Assembly: GCF_001039355.2 (NCBI RefSeq)
Contig: NW_019775614.1
Location: 114,065 to 178,064 of the forward strand
Direction: 5' to 3'
DNA length: 64,000 nt
Origin: Lingula anatina
Lineage: Eukaryota > Brachiopoda > Lingulata > Lingulida > Lingulidae
Below are positions 35,545 through 49,169 of the stretch, in pieces. The notes below the pieces were generated by a model that was given only the letters and a program-made list of their open reading frames with translations, ran no database searches and was not told the DNA's origin. The stretch's first letter is position 1; the number at the start of each line of letters is the position of its first letter. The position numbers and the translations under genes are program-made.

Positions 35545-38500
35545 AGCAAATTTGTAGAGAAAATAATATTTAGATGATAATTATATATTATTAGATAGAT
35601 TTAAAACAAACTATTTCCAACAGATTCTTCAAGATATTAAAAGTAAATGTTTATCATTTCAGTTTTTAAAATGGCTTTGGAGGCCAAGTTGAACATGCAG
35701 TGGACTTCGTGTGCTGATCAAAGATGTGGAGAAAGAGGAACAACATAAATAATAATTGAATTGCCAAATAGACATGAACTGGATTTTTTGGCTACAGACT
35801 GATAACACACAGAAATAAGGTCGCGCGACAAGGTTATTTTCAGTTGCACCCTGGATTACGCACGCTTGCTCCGCAAGGTGTCGCCTGTGGAGGGGGGGGG
35901 GCGGCAAAGCCCATATGGTTACTGTGGCGAAGGTGACAGGTACTTCCAAACATTTTTTCATAACTGTCTTTATTCCTCATTCTATTCACAAATTTGATAT
36001 TTACGGCAATGGAAAATGTGGCACTGACAAAAGTGGGTCTTGGTGCGTTGACAGGCCGCACAGGTGTCCCCAATTAACCGCCGCCAGAGAAAAGACCCCA
36101 AGCATTAAACAACACGACCTGTAGATATTGGAAATTTGGCAAAAGTTAAGCAACTGAGGCTTTGGAGATTTGGGCAGAAATCGAGAGGAATATCCAGTGA
36201 CATGCCAAACCTCTAAGTTCAAGTCTTGGCCCCTGTCATCAGTAACGCACCCCTTAGTCAAGAATCTGAACAAATCAATGTTGGGCAGGTATGCTCTATT
36301 TTCTACAGGCGTTTTGTGATTTTATCAACTTGATTGGCAAGTGCCAGACCTTTTGTTCCCCGGTACTAGTAGCAAACTTTATCAGATAACAATCTGACAC
36401 TATGTTGCACTAACAGCGCTGTAAACCCAGTTATCAATGCTGTCATCTTTACCAGTATCTTTACCGGTATTATGCCAGTGGTACGTTTGCTACATTTGAG
36501 TAAGGCAATATGCTTTGATGCTTATATTTATTTGTAATACGTTAGCATCAACCTGTTAATAAAAACTTGGAAACTTTCAATGTTATTACACAATAACAGT
36601 ATAATGGTGGGAGATGTTATGATTAAATGCTTAGAAGAAATAATAAGAACAGATTATGTGAAATATAAAATGAATTTATTTTATTTGGGTTATTTATTTA
36701 TTTATTTATTTATTTATTTCAAACCAATTAATTATCAAACATGAAGCTTATTTTTAGAAACATTAACAGATATTACTGCAATATAACCCTGCTGGTACAC
36801 AGATCTACAGTTCTAAAATGCAAATACCTTTCACACACCACTGATGAAATGTGAATAATCATATGTATAAAGCAATAAAAATATCACAAAATGCGTGTAG
36901 GCAAGATATTTCTACAAGTAACCTCATTAATCACTCGGGAAACTTCATAATGCATTTAATAAATGTAGAAATTTAAGCAAAAGAAATTCTACATACAGGC
37001 ATAACAGATTTATCATATATTGCCACCAACCCTAAACTGAATGGGCATAGAAAGAACAAAGTGAATCTCCCTCCCATTAAAAATGAATAATAAAAAAAAT
37101 AATAATAAAAACAGATACTGTCAGTCTTAATACTGAAAAACAATGGCATCTTGCAGTCTTCACTGCCTCACTATTTGCAGACAATGATCTAGTCACTTTA
37201 ACTGTGTACTTTTGATGAGGCATAGATGCAAGAATAACTTTGAAGTATATTGTGAAGGTCTCTTTTGTCATAAATCTGCCACGTATAACCTGAATGCACA
37301 TATTGCAATTCACACCGCAGCAGCTTGTCTTAGTAAGGACTCAACCAGTTGAAAACTTGAGGCACAGCTTCAGGGACAAGATCACACCATCTACCCTTGC
37401 TGTGATGATGGATCTACTAGTACATTATCTATGTCTTGTCCTCCTAGTTTCTCTTATACCATTTCCCCTGATCTATGCTCACATCAATCTCTACAACTTT
37501 ACCAACAGCTACACATTTTTTACATCTGAAAGTATAAAGCCAAAATTGTAATAAAGCACTATCAATTTACTTGTTATATATTGATTTGAGGGCAAAAGAA
37601 AAAGGCAGCAACCCCGTATCATAATCAAGATAACTGAAAATCAAATATGCATAATCAAATAGCTTTAATTGTATATACTACTGATGATTTAATCTTTTAA
37701 ACTTCAGCATAAATTTTGACTTTCTCTTGTTAAAGCATAGCCACTTTATCAAAATGTGCTTGAACAAATAATAATAATAAACAACCTGCACACATGATGG
37801 AATATGGAGGTCAATTGCCACAAAATAAGTTGATTTGTACTTGGTAGCCTGAGAAATAGTATCAGGTATTTATTTGAGCAGTAATAATACCACAGAGTTA
37901 ACAACGACACAAGCATATGGTGTTATGTAACAAAATTCATGCATTACTTGCTGTGGCAGTGTCCTCCTCAACCTATCGTGCACCGCAGGTTTTGATTTTC
38001 AATGTCATCAAAAATTTTTCTTGTTGTTAGTTTGAACTATGTATCTGCTATTCAAATAATATCGTTTGGAAAATAACTAACTGATTTAATTATGCTTTTG
38101 CAACATGAAATTATCATTAACTTTGCCGGTTCACGTGTACACAGTACAATGTACCTTGCTATAAGTGCTGCTCTTTTCTCCCCAACTCGCCACTGACAGG
38201 CTAACCACATCGTTTCAAAACAACGTTGGTATGCTCCTTTACTTTTGGTGTTGGCAGTTTCGCCCCGGGGACATCGTTTTCGGTTAAAAACAACGTATCG
38301 TTTTCACCCATCTTTGCATTGCTCCCGCACAAAATGTCCGCTTGCTGCCCCCCAAGGGAAAAATCGTAGCACGTGGGTAGTTACGCAAGACCTGTGACGT
38401 ATAACGCGCGCAAGGTTGTTGAACTGGGACCTTGAATATGACTTAGACTGTTGTACATTTTGCATATACCCAGGATATTTTTAGTCACACTAAGGACAAA

Positions 38501-39645
38501 GTTACTGATATGGACAGTGATATGTTCCATGGAGACTGCTGCACAGAAAATTTGATAAAACATATCGTAATATTCAATGAACACATATTATAGTTTCCTT
38601 TAATAACTTATAAATTAGCTTATATATATATATTTGTAAAATAACTTCAAACTTATTATTTTTGTTTTGCTCTGTTCCATTTAATAAAGATGATAGATGT
38701 TTGTTACATTATATTCAAGTCCTTATGACAGCGGGATTAATTGTTGCTTTTTATTGTTGCCTATTAAAATTTATATTATTTTAAATTGTGATTTGGGTGC
38801 TGAAATGTTAACCCTTGTTAATGTTTTTTCCTGTATTTGGTAGTGATTAATTTTAATTATTCATTTATCTTTGGTCATTTTTAAACAGTATGGATTGAAT
38901 AAAAATATACAGATGTAAAATTGAAGTACATGAAATAAATTTTTTTATGTTCAAAAATGTTGTTTCTGAGTTCTATTTCATTATTCTGAATAAAATTCTA
39001 ACCTTTACTAATTAAAAATAAATATAAAAATAATAATAATGTTACATTCCTGTAAAGCATTAAAAACGGGGTAAATATTGTGAAAATGAAACGAAAATAG
39101 TAATAAGATTGGTTTCTATTTGATGTCAAAAAATCCTAGTAAACTGCTGGTTGCTCTCGTCTTGGAGCTTGCATGACGTCATTGCATGGCGGCTTTCTCT
39201 GGCCGATCAATGGTTCGCAAGTCGCTTGTCAATGACGGCTGGTAAATTTGTTTACAAATATAAATTTTAAAGATTTTTCGTGAAGCTTGAGACGAATGAA
39301 AATTACATTCAGCGATGACTGGAAAATCCCGCACACTCTCTAGGTATTGAGTTAAAGCAAATGTTATGCTGTTGTTATGCTAGAAAATCACCGTGACGTT
39401 ATAATTTAGCGCTGATTCATTCTATTAATTCTTCCTCTGAAATGTTGCCCCAATCAATAAAAATGAAGCTTACATACCCGTCTATAATGTCTTGTACTTG
39501 AAAGTTAAAAGACATAATATAGAAAAAAATTATCGGCATTTTTCATTGAAATTAGCGTTTTTTTCACAAAACGAACGCGACGCAACGTAATGGCGCGTGA
39601 AAAAACGACGTAAAATCCCTACGCCGTGACAGTATGTGTCCTATA
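35545..39645. other. Intergenic or intron of the kinase gene, no exon recognised
   Basis: A (TTTA)n tract lies at about 36690-36719 and a poly-G patch near 35893. If the kinase gene at 46694-48663 extends leftwards, its remaining exons could lie here, but I found none. The reverse frame at 37077-37313 has no family features. Part of 39230-39643 resembles 22058-22400 inverted and is probably another old element. Confidence 0.4.
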
Positions 39646-41148
39646 GTAGGCTTGTTAAGGGGTCAAACGCTGCATTTTATAGTACAAATGTCTAACTTGG
39701 CATAAATGTTCCTTGGGCCAAAAGAAAATTTTTTATCCAAAGAGACGCGCTCTATCGATTCATAAATTAGCATAAAATATGCAAATTAGGTGCCAAAATA
39801 TATAATATTTCATATTCCCATTAATTTTTGGTCTAGAAACATGTATAGATTATCAAACCTGACTAAATTAGGGACAAGGAACCCATTTTTGATCATTTGG
39901 AAGCAATTGGTGGCCATTTTGTGCCTCAAATCCAAGATGGCCGCCACCCGCCATTTTGAAAGTGGACATAATTTTGCTATTTTATGTTGAATTTTGAAGC
40001 GTTTGATCTATATATACTTGATATATATATCGATTCCTACTATTTTGGGGATGAAAAAGTCATTTTGGATATTGTTTTGGTGATAGTAGGTGATTTGAAT
40101 GGACAAAGAGGGTGTTTTAAGTGCCTACCACATATGTGTGAACGCTGCAAAACCATGGATATTGATAACCCGTATTCAAATATATCTCAATGCAAATTTT
40201 TTGTTATATACCATTGCTATTGGACTATATTATGAGCAAAAAAAAAAACACATTTTTACCATTATGGAGGCCATTGGTGGCCGTTTTATCCCTCAAATCC
40301 AAGATGGCCGCCAAAACCATTTTGAACTTGAGCATAATTCGCTATTTTGAAACTACATGTACTACATCTTTGTAAATGAGTAATACGTCGTTTTATATGA
40401 TTTTCTGGTGCAGAATACATTATTTGTTTCTTAAAATTTGTGCCTCAAATTCAAGATGGCCTTCATACGCCATTTTCAAATTGAGCATTATTCACCATTT
40501 TGAAACTATCACACCTTCATAAGCGTGCCATACGTCATTTTTGATTATTTCCTGGTGCAGAATGCATTTTCGGTTTCATAAAATGTAAATAGAAACTTTT
40601 ATAAGCCTCCAAATAAATATAGGATTCAGATGCTACATGGGCCTGCAGTTTATATGTACAATATATGAGTAATCCAATTAGTACAAAACTGCCGATCTAT
40701 AAAACAAGTGTCAGCAAACAAAATGGCTGAATTAAAGCAAAAGAATACATCTTTGACCGCATGAGGAAAATTGTTAGCCATTATTTTGATCAAAACCAAG
40801 TGATGGTTGCATGCCGCTATTTTAATCATTTGGTGTTATTTATAATCTTTGAACTGTGGGACCCTCATTCGCTTGTATTAGGTAAAATGGTACTATTCTG
40901 GGAGCTCAAAAGTAATTTTCCAGTGCTAATTTGGTGACAGAAGATAATAAAAAGGTAATATAAGGTTGTAAAATAAATTCCAAGATGAGTTTCGTTGAGT
41001 ATGTTACAAAAATGTGGAACCCGAACCACATGCTCAATTATATAATCTAGATTTATCTTAAGTGACCTTAAGTGACCAATGGCAATAAATATATATACAT
41101 AGTGCAGGGTTCTCCCCAGGCCTTTATAGCGTATTCTCTTTTTGCCGA

Positions 41149-41206
41149 TACGCTTCTTTTTTTGCCGACACGCTTCTTTTTTTGCCGACACGATTCTTTG
41201 AACTCC
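41149..41206. repeat. Short tandem repeat of about 20-23 bp, three units
   Basis: The unit is about cgcttctttttttgccgaca, repeated with small changes. The reverse-strand Lys/Arg-rich frame covering it is a product of the repeat. Confidence 0.7.
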
Positions 41207-42676
41207 GATACCCTTTAAGAGTGTGTGTGTGACCAATGCCTTTAATGCCTTTATTCCTGACAGTCGCGACGTAAACGACTTGTGTGCGTACTTGGATCTC
41301 TTGTGTGCACGTTAAGATGTTTATTTTTATTCTGCCTGGCGCAGTAATACAAGTATTAACATCTCATGTTGAGGGCGCGGGACCTGCGTACTGACAAGTT
41401 TTGAATATCAACATCCGCTTATTAGTTTCGTCATCAATGTAATTTTGTGAGATTTGTTTGCTTTATCTATATTTTTGGAGAAATATAATAAATAGTCTAT
41501 TCTTCATGTTATTTTGACTGAAGAATAGTAGCAGTCGTGATCATTTATAAATAAATGAATCCATGCGGCAAGAGAAAATATCAGAAAAGATGCAACGCTA
41601 TTTAATACATTAGCTCCTGTCGGGACAGGTGAAAATTCAGCTCGGACAGGTTAAGTTGCAGGGTTGGCTGTCCGACGGACAGGTCATGATTTTTGAGAAA
41701 TTAGGAGCAAAAATCCTTTTAAAAAATCTTTTTTGACTTACGTCTTTTTGTCTCCTCCTAGACGGTACTGAAAAGTGTGAGCTACTTTTGGCACAAAACA
41801 CGTGCAGTCGCAAAACGAAGTCTGAGCAAACTTACCGCCAAATTATAAAAGTGAACACCCTCCAGAACTTCACAAGACAAAATTTATTCACATAACAGGC
41901 TCACTACTGAATATTTATTTGGTTAAAAATCTACGTGCTCTAGACATAAAGAAACAGAAACTACGCAAGTACTGTGCTGGTTACAAAGCCAGATTGGACT
42001 AGATGAACTGGCTATATCTAGTTCGTTGTCAAGGCAACATACTGCCTGTCAATCAAATACGTTGTATGCCATCTACTCACTATAGAACGTGAAATCTTTG
42101 GGACTGAAGATCTTGTTGAAATATTGTTTATTTGACAAAATATAACCTGAAATTTTGTATGATGTTTTCTTTAATGACTTTAGCATCACCTATATTATTT
42201 ACAGTTAAAAATTTAGTGCTGGAATATGATAAATTAACATTGCTGTCATATACCAGTGTGATATTGATGTAAGGAAGAAATTAGTAATAACAAATATGAG
42301 AATTTGAATAAAAAGGGGAATTTTTTTATACTGATTTTATTTAACTCATATATTAAAAAAATCAAACACATGATAACCCATAAAAAGTTGAATTGTTAAC
42401 ATAAATATAAAAAGGTATTATATGATGAATATTCTTTAATTTTTCATTGAACTTTATTCAAATATTATAAAATTTGAATACTTTAATGAAATTAGTCTAA
42501 CAGTACCCCCTCCCCACCTGCCGCTCAGGGTTTTTATTTTTTGCTTTGGTTAAACTTCATGTGAATTTGTTATCAAATTGCAGATTCACAAATTGCAGAC
42601 CCTGTACCCAAAATCCCAGAAGCCCTGATTGAAACTTTATAATGTTAAATCAGACTTATATGCAAGATAATCTTCA

Positions 42677-43617
42677 GGGCCCGGTTTCATCAAGGCTGGA
42701 TAGCACTATCCTATGGATAAAAATGGCCGCTATCCTCTGGATAGAGCTATCCAGAGGATAGTGCGTTTCATCAACAGTGGATAGCGTTATCCAGGGGATA
42801 AATCAGCTTATCCAGAGGATAAAGTTGTCCGCTCGAAATAGGTGGGATAAATCTGCTATCATGCTGTTAAATCATCAAAAATGGTTTGACAGTAAATCCT
42901 GTGAGATTTCACAGGCGGAGAATAATTAGAAAAAGAATTTAAAAAGATGTGTGGTTGCTTTTGATGCTTTGAGTGATACTGAATCAATAGATTACATAAC
43001 AGACTTGATCAAAGTTGACATCGCGCCTGTTACGAACAGAACCCATGCAATCTCCGTGAGAGACCAATTATCTTTTATTTTACTAAAACATACCTTTTAA
43101 ATCGACGAAAAAACTCTACACTGCTATTGACATAATCTGCCAAACTTGCCAAGTCAGCCATTTTGTTAGAAAGTATGTCACGACCTTGCCCTTCAACTGC
43201 AAATTGTAAACATTGCATGAGGCACAACTAATGCAATGTGATGTGTTTTTGACACTGACACTAAAATATGCTGTAGATATTAGTCCCATTATTTTAATGA
43301 ATGTACCATCTTGAAATATACTTAGAATATTGTTTATCATGGGTAATTTATTTTCCAAATATGGTATAGATAACTTTTTTGTTAGCAACTATCATGGCTT
43401 TTATAATGTTTATAGCAACCAACTGCATTATGGGAATGTATTTTTCCAAATATTGTATTGGATGAATTTTTATCTACTGGATTACTATCATGCTGTTTAT
43501 CCAGCCTTTGTGAAACACAAATTTATACAGGGGATAACTATACAGAGGATAAGAAATTTATACATTGGATAGTGTTATCCATAGGATAGCCTATCCAGCC
43601 TTGATGAAACCGGGCCC
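42677..43617. mobile_element. 941-bp element with GGGCCCGGTTTCATCAAGG ends
   Basis: The terminal repeats gggcccggtttcatcaaggc and its complement continue into arrays of ggatag/tatccag words on both sides, so the ends fold back extensively. It lies inside the 6.8-kb element. No transposase-like frame. Confidence 0.85.
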
Positions 43618-44298
43618 AGGAGTTCACAAGTATGAAAAAACAACTTTTTTATCTGAAAATAAATCCACTTTAAGGTGCATTTTCCGGCTCATTTGATTGA
43701 ATGTCTTGGCAATAAATGCATTAAATGTATGACTACACATATTTATTTACAAAGTTCAATGGTATGAATAGAAAAAATTATTAGTTTTGTTGGACAGGTT
43801 GGATTGAAATTCGGACAGGTGCTCATAAAAGTTAGTGTCTAGCCCTGATGTTCCCACAAAATTTGGTCCTGCACGTGGGCTATGTTGTAATGATTTAATG
43901 ACAGCTTCAGATTGCATGAAATTGCACCCTTTTTGCATGAAATAATGAAAGTTTTTCCTCCGGAGGGAGTGAAAGACAAGCAAATGGACTTTGCTTTGAA
44001 ATAGCTCTAGATCTTGTCTGCAAAATCATCCAGCAGCACAGCAAAAAGAAACATGCGTGATCAGCTCTGGTAGGCCAATAAGACAACAGCTAGTAAGAAT
44101 TGAGGTTTTGTCAGTGTCCTATGAGAAACAGCCAAACAATATATGGAAATCCAGTTTCAAGAGAAACATTAATGCATGAGAACATGTCGCATCAGAGGAA
44201 AGTGGTATCTTTACACAAAAGAAGGAATCTGCAAAACCAACTAGAAAGCAACAGCTGCGCAGGAAGGCAAGAGGGATAAAGCAAAGAAGTCGAGGAAG

Positions 44299-45108
44299 CA
44301 GCCTCTTTTCCTAGTTGACAGTGCCAGTGATCATTCCTAGCATGATTTGACCAGACAAGTCATCTCACTACCAATAGAAATCCATAAGGCGACTACATAG
44401 TTCTCATTGTTTCCAATGGACGAACAAGCACAAAACATCTACAGTATATGCCAACTACAGGAATATTCATCTTGGAATCATCTTAAAAAACCTTATGCCT
44501 TTTTTTATTATCCTCTGTCACCAGAGTAACACCAGAAATTAATTATGTACTTCCAAAATAGTAACAATTGATGTATTACGATCATATGTAAGTCCAACAG
44601 CTCAAAAAAGGTAAATTATGCCATAATTTTTAAATAGAGACAGACTCTTGGATATGAACAACAGAATAGCTAACAGTAGTCACCAAACAGTTGAATCTGC
44701 CATNACAGCCTCTTTTCCTAGTTGACAGTGCCAGTGATCATTCCTAGCATGATTTGGCCAGACAAGTCATCTCACTACCAATAGAAATCCATAAGGCGAC
44801 TACATAGTTCTCATTGTTTCCAATGGACGAACAAGCACAAAACATCTACAGTATATGACAACTACAGGAATATTCATCTTGGAATCATCTTAAAACACCT
44901 TATGCCTTTTTTATTATCCTCTGTCACCAGAGTAACACCAGAAATTATTATGTACTTCCAAAATAGTAATAATTGATGTATTACGATCATATGTAAGTCC
45001 AACAGCTCAAAAAAGATAAATTATGCCATAATTTTAAAATAGAGACAGGCTCTTGGATATGAACAACAGAATAGCTAACAGTAGTCTCCATTAAGTTGAA
45101 TCCACCAT
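44299..45108. repeat. 405-bp direct duplication around a single N
   Basis: Bases 44299-44703 and 44705-45108 are near copies with a few substitutions and indels, separated by the N at 44704. The likely cause is an unmerged allelic overlap in the assembly. Confidence 0.85.
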
Positions 45109-46693
45109 GCTGGTCTCTTGCACTTAATCTGTGTCTGGCAAAACCGTTTTAAAATTGTTATATAACATATTTTTGCACAAATTTGACTTCAAGACGTATA
45201 CAAGCGAAGGTGAAGACGTAAGCCTGTATTGGTGTTGGAGCCTTTTAATATTTTCTTTTTGTATTATATCTCAGAAGAGATAAGACACATGACTTCTACA
45301 ACCCAAATGATAAGAAACGATGTATAACATGTTAGTGTAAGAGCAATAGCTTCAAATTGATGAGTTATGCCTTATCCCTATTTCAAAATTGTGACTGGCG
45401 GCCATTTTGGATTTGAGGATCAAAATGGCTTCCAATTGTCTCCAAAGCACCAAGTATGTGTTCTTTACCTTTAATAAAGCCATTTTGGTCTCTTACACTT
45501 GTTTCAAGCTCTTTATGATTTTATAAAACATTTTGTACTTATTAGACTACATGGCACATGTAAGTCTATTTGACGACTTGAGCCTACATGCATATTCGTT
45601 TTGGAGAATAAAATAGTTTGTACTCACATTTTATGAAACAGATAATGTATTCTGCACCAGAAAATAATATAAAACGACGTATTACTCATTTACAAAGATG
45701 TAATACATGTAGTTTCAAAATAGCGAATTATGCTCAAGTTCAAAATGGTTTTTGGCGGCCATCTTGGATTTGAGGGATAAAACGGCCACCAATAGCCTCC
45801 ATAATGATAAAAATTTGTTTTTTTTTTGCTCATAATATAGTCCAGTAGCGATGATATATAACAAAAAATCGCATTGAGAAATATTTGAATACGGGTTATC
45901 AATATCCATGGTTTTGCAGCATTCACACATATCTTGGTAGGCACTAAAAACACCCTCTTTGTCCATTCAAATCACCTACTATCACCAAAACAATATCAAA
46001 AATGACTTTTTCACCCCCAAAATAGTAGGAATCGATATATATATCAAGTATATATAGACCAAACGCTTCAAATTTCAACATAAAATAGCAAAATTATGTC
46101 CACTTTCAAAATGGCGGGTGGCGGCCATCTTGGATTTGAGGCACAAAATGGCCACCAATTGCTTCCAAATGATCAAAAATGGGTTCCTTGTCCCTAATTT
46201 AGTCAGGTTTGATAATCTATACATGTTTCTAGGCCAAAAATTAATGGAAATATGAAATATTATATATTTTGGCACCTAATTTACATAATTAATGCTAATT
46301 AATGTATCGATAGAGGGCGTCTCTTTGGATAAAAAATTTTCTTTTGGCCCAAGGAACATTTATGCGAAGTTAGACATTTGTACTACAAAATGCAGCGTTT
46401 GGCCATTTTTTGGTCCTTAACAAGCCTACTAAAGTATTGGTATTACAGCCTATGTATCTATCTGTTCAGGTGTTTCTGAATGTATTGCAAGTCAACATAC
46501 AGGTACTTACAATGTAAATTGTTAATTACTGGTCAGTGACAGGTGGTGAATCTTCACTGACCATTTCCTATTGACTTGTACTGAAATTATCACAACCTGA
46601 GACAAAGTCATTGGTCAGTGATCTTAAGTCTCAACAGTGTTACAGCTGCTTACTGTACAAGTACATAAAATGTATCACATAATGTATTCTTAC

Positions 46694-47834
46694 CTCCATG
46701 AAAGCCTTGTTTGCCTCACTTTCATCATTGCACTCAACCTGAAGAAAATAAAGAATTCAATTTAAGTTATACTAATAATGGAAATAATTATTAAATTAGT
46801 CTTTAACCAAAGCATTTCCTACATACAATTTAAATTGATCCATAATTAATTAAATCTGTTGTAAACTGTCAAGTCTTTCACTGTCTAAAAAAACAAACTA
46901 TACTTAATAAACAATATAGGCCTTCTAGAAAGACAGGAGAAAGAATTCTTGTGAAATTGCTGACTGTTACCATGTAGATTCTGTCAATGAATCAAACATA
47001 AAGATCAATAATATCTACCACTTTTATGACCTACTAGTGACATGGCCTGCAGTGAAACATATTTTTAAAAACATACCAGTATATTGATTCAGATTGTTAG
47101 ACAAATCAATTTCTCATAGTAAGTGCATTCAACACATTATGTAGACAATAGTATTTTCTGAGGTTAAAATAACCAAACTCTGTGACAATAGCAGCTGGCA
47201 AGACCCATGAGGCTAGTTTTATTAGCCCATAAACAAATCTCTGATGCTAGTAAATCAATACATTTCAGCTAAAGCAAAGGTGTACACATATCTTAGATAA
47301 AGGTGTGCTCTTTATTTATGGCTAAATCAATAGGTTTATGACAGAAACAGTCACAATTCTGGACAGGGGGTATTCTGGACTGATATCTCTAAATATACGT
47401 ACTAGCTGGCAAATGGAGTTAAGATAAAATTTTCCTACATGTAAGGCTCCATATGTAGCTGTCACTTTTCATGAACATTCAAATAATTCTGCTGAGATCT
47501 TATAGTTTTTTAATTAATTAATTTACATTCACACTTTTCTGTTTATTTATTTACTTATGTATTTATGTATTTGTTTATATATCCTAGCTGCATTCCTTTT
47601 TTAATAGAGTGATAGTATAATCAAGGGCTACTATAAAACCTAAACCATAGATTGAATTCACTTCACTTGGCAATTCTGCAGGGTGAAACTGGTCAGAACA
47701 AGTAACATGCACTACTGAACATGAAGTCATTGTCAGTGTCAGACTGAGAACAAATACAGACCTGTCAAGTCTATGAGGAAACTCATACAGCTACATTATG
47801 CTACATAACTTTTTCAGTCAATCCTATACAAATT

Positions 47835-47899
<65 letters not shown>

Positions 47900-48663
47900 T
47901 GTCTACTGTGTTGCTGGATTAGGTCGGGAATAAGATTTTGACAGACTCAAGTATATACATCTGGAACAAATTATTATTTTTCACATCTTTATTGCAATAC
48001 TTCACTGTTAAACAATGCAAGTGTTAGACCATACAAGACTACATGTACCCACATTTACTGAAACATTAATTATAGTACACTTGGACTGAGAATTATCGTA
48101 ACCCTAAAACATAATCAGCCTCTCTGGTTCCTATCGGTCTTTTCATTATCAAGAAGATAAATAATACAAAAATAAATATTTCATACCGAACATTCGGACT
48201 AGTCTGTACTAATGCATGTACAGTACAGTACAGACAAGTACAGTGAACAATTATTGAATTGAACTAAATTTAATTAGTGGTATTTTATTTATGTACCCAA
48301 AACTTGTGCAGATTTCTTAAATATACACTTTCTTATTATTCACAATTTTCAAAAAATCTACAACAAAGGGGATCATTAAAAACTTCTCCTGGGGCGATTA
48401 TATTATGATTTATGAACATTTATTTTTACCTTTTTGAGGACATACTGCTTATTCTGCTGCTTGTGCTCCACCAGAAAGACGGCACCTTGGGCACCCTTGC
48501 CAAGCCTCTTTATTACCTGCAATGCAAACAAAACACGTCAGTTATCAAAGATAAATAGTAAAATTACCCACAAGTTCAATTTGGAAGAAATCTATAGAAA
48601 AAGAACAACTTTTTAATTCACTTAATATCCAAAACCTTAGACGTGCACCTTGTAGTTGTCCAT
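46694..48663 (-). CDS. Protein kinase 5' portion, STKLD1-like (three exons seen)
   Basis: Minus-strand exons 48663-48649, 48516-48430 and 46738-46694, all phase 0 with GT-AG introns, give a start MDNYKVIKRLGKGAQGAVFL then VEHK..YVLKKVECNDESEANKAFME. This is the kinase N-lobe: a glycine-rich loop (GKGAQGAV), then a Lys in the VLKK position for ATP binding. The VECNDE..A..A segment resembles STKLD1-type kinases (human HVIKQVECMD), although that protein's catalytic residues are degenerate while the loop and Lys here look normal. The catalytic lobe was not found to the left, so the gene is partial here. It is divergent from the TPMT exon with about 500 bp between starts. Confidence 0.7.
47837..47899. 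repeat. (TA)n microsatellite
   Basis: About 60 bases of pure TA in the second intron of the kinase gene. Confidence 0.95.
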
Positions 48664-49169
48664 CCTGTTGGCAACGGGGATTACCTAAAATTGGGACGTA
48701 ATCGTATACGAAACGAACAAAATGAATAAGAAACTGACTTGAGCAAGTACCGTCAAATATTTTGATGAATATTTATTATCAATGATTTAGCTTATTTTAA
48801 CATGTTTTATAATATTATTTCGATTTCAATTAAATGAATCTCGTTTATAGTTCTAACCAATTTCGCGCAGACGCAGTTGACCTCACTTGAAGTTTGTAAA
48901 CAAACCATTGACCTTTACCCTGCTACCTGCACGTGTTTTGCAGAGTAGTTTTCTTTTCAAAGGTAAATAAACATATTTTAATTTGTAGAAAATGTAGGTC
49001 AACTCTTTGAAAATCTGTCTTGCAATGAAACGGTGTGAGTCTCACATTAAAACATAGAATTAGATTTCAATTGGCAGTCGAGCTTTGCGAGGTAGACTAC
49101 AGTACCCGAGCTGAGTAGAAGTTACACAACTGTGATTTGAGCAGGTTTGCGGGAGGTAGTTCCGGCTAG
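48664..49169. promoter_or_regulatory. Shared intergenic region between divergent kinase and TPMT starts
   Basis: About 506 bp separate the two ATGs, which point away from each other, so both promoters probably lie here. No TATA box or other clear element is visible. Confidence 0.4.

Larger units (their letters stand above)
39646..46429. mobile_element. 6.8-kb element with long terminal inverted repeats
   Basis: Ends GTAGGCTTGTTAAGG and its complement CCTTAACAAGCCTAC, flanked by TA at 39644-39645 and 46430-46431. The inverted arms are very long: 39646-40370 matches 45700-46429 in reverse with few differences. Each arm repeats words such as ccaagatggccgcc and cgccattttg. The middle (40600-45400) contains a separate element (42677-43617) and an N-flanked duplication. 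No intact transposase is visible, though decayed coding sequence could hide in the middle. Confidence 0.75.

Noticed and set aside
37077-37313. Reverse frame of 78 codons with a soluble-protein-like middle
   Set aside because: No family motif, no splice-site support, and its end is AT simple sequence.
40865-41236. Reverse Lys/Arg-rich frame of 123 codons
   Set aside because: Its basic part comes from a short tandem repeat and no domain is visible.
43330-43572. Plus-strand Tyr/Phe-rich frame of 80 codons
   Set aside because: It lies inside the fold-back element and its end is made of that element's repeated words.
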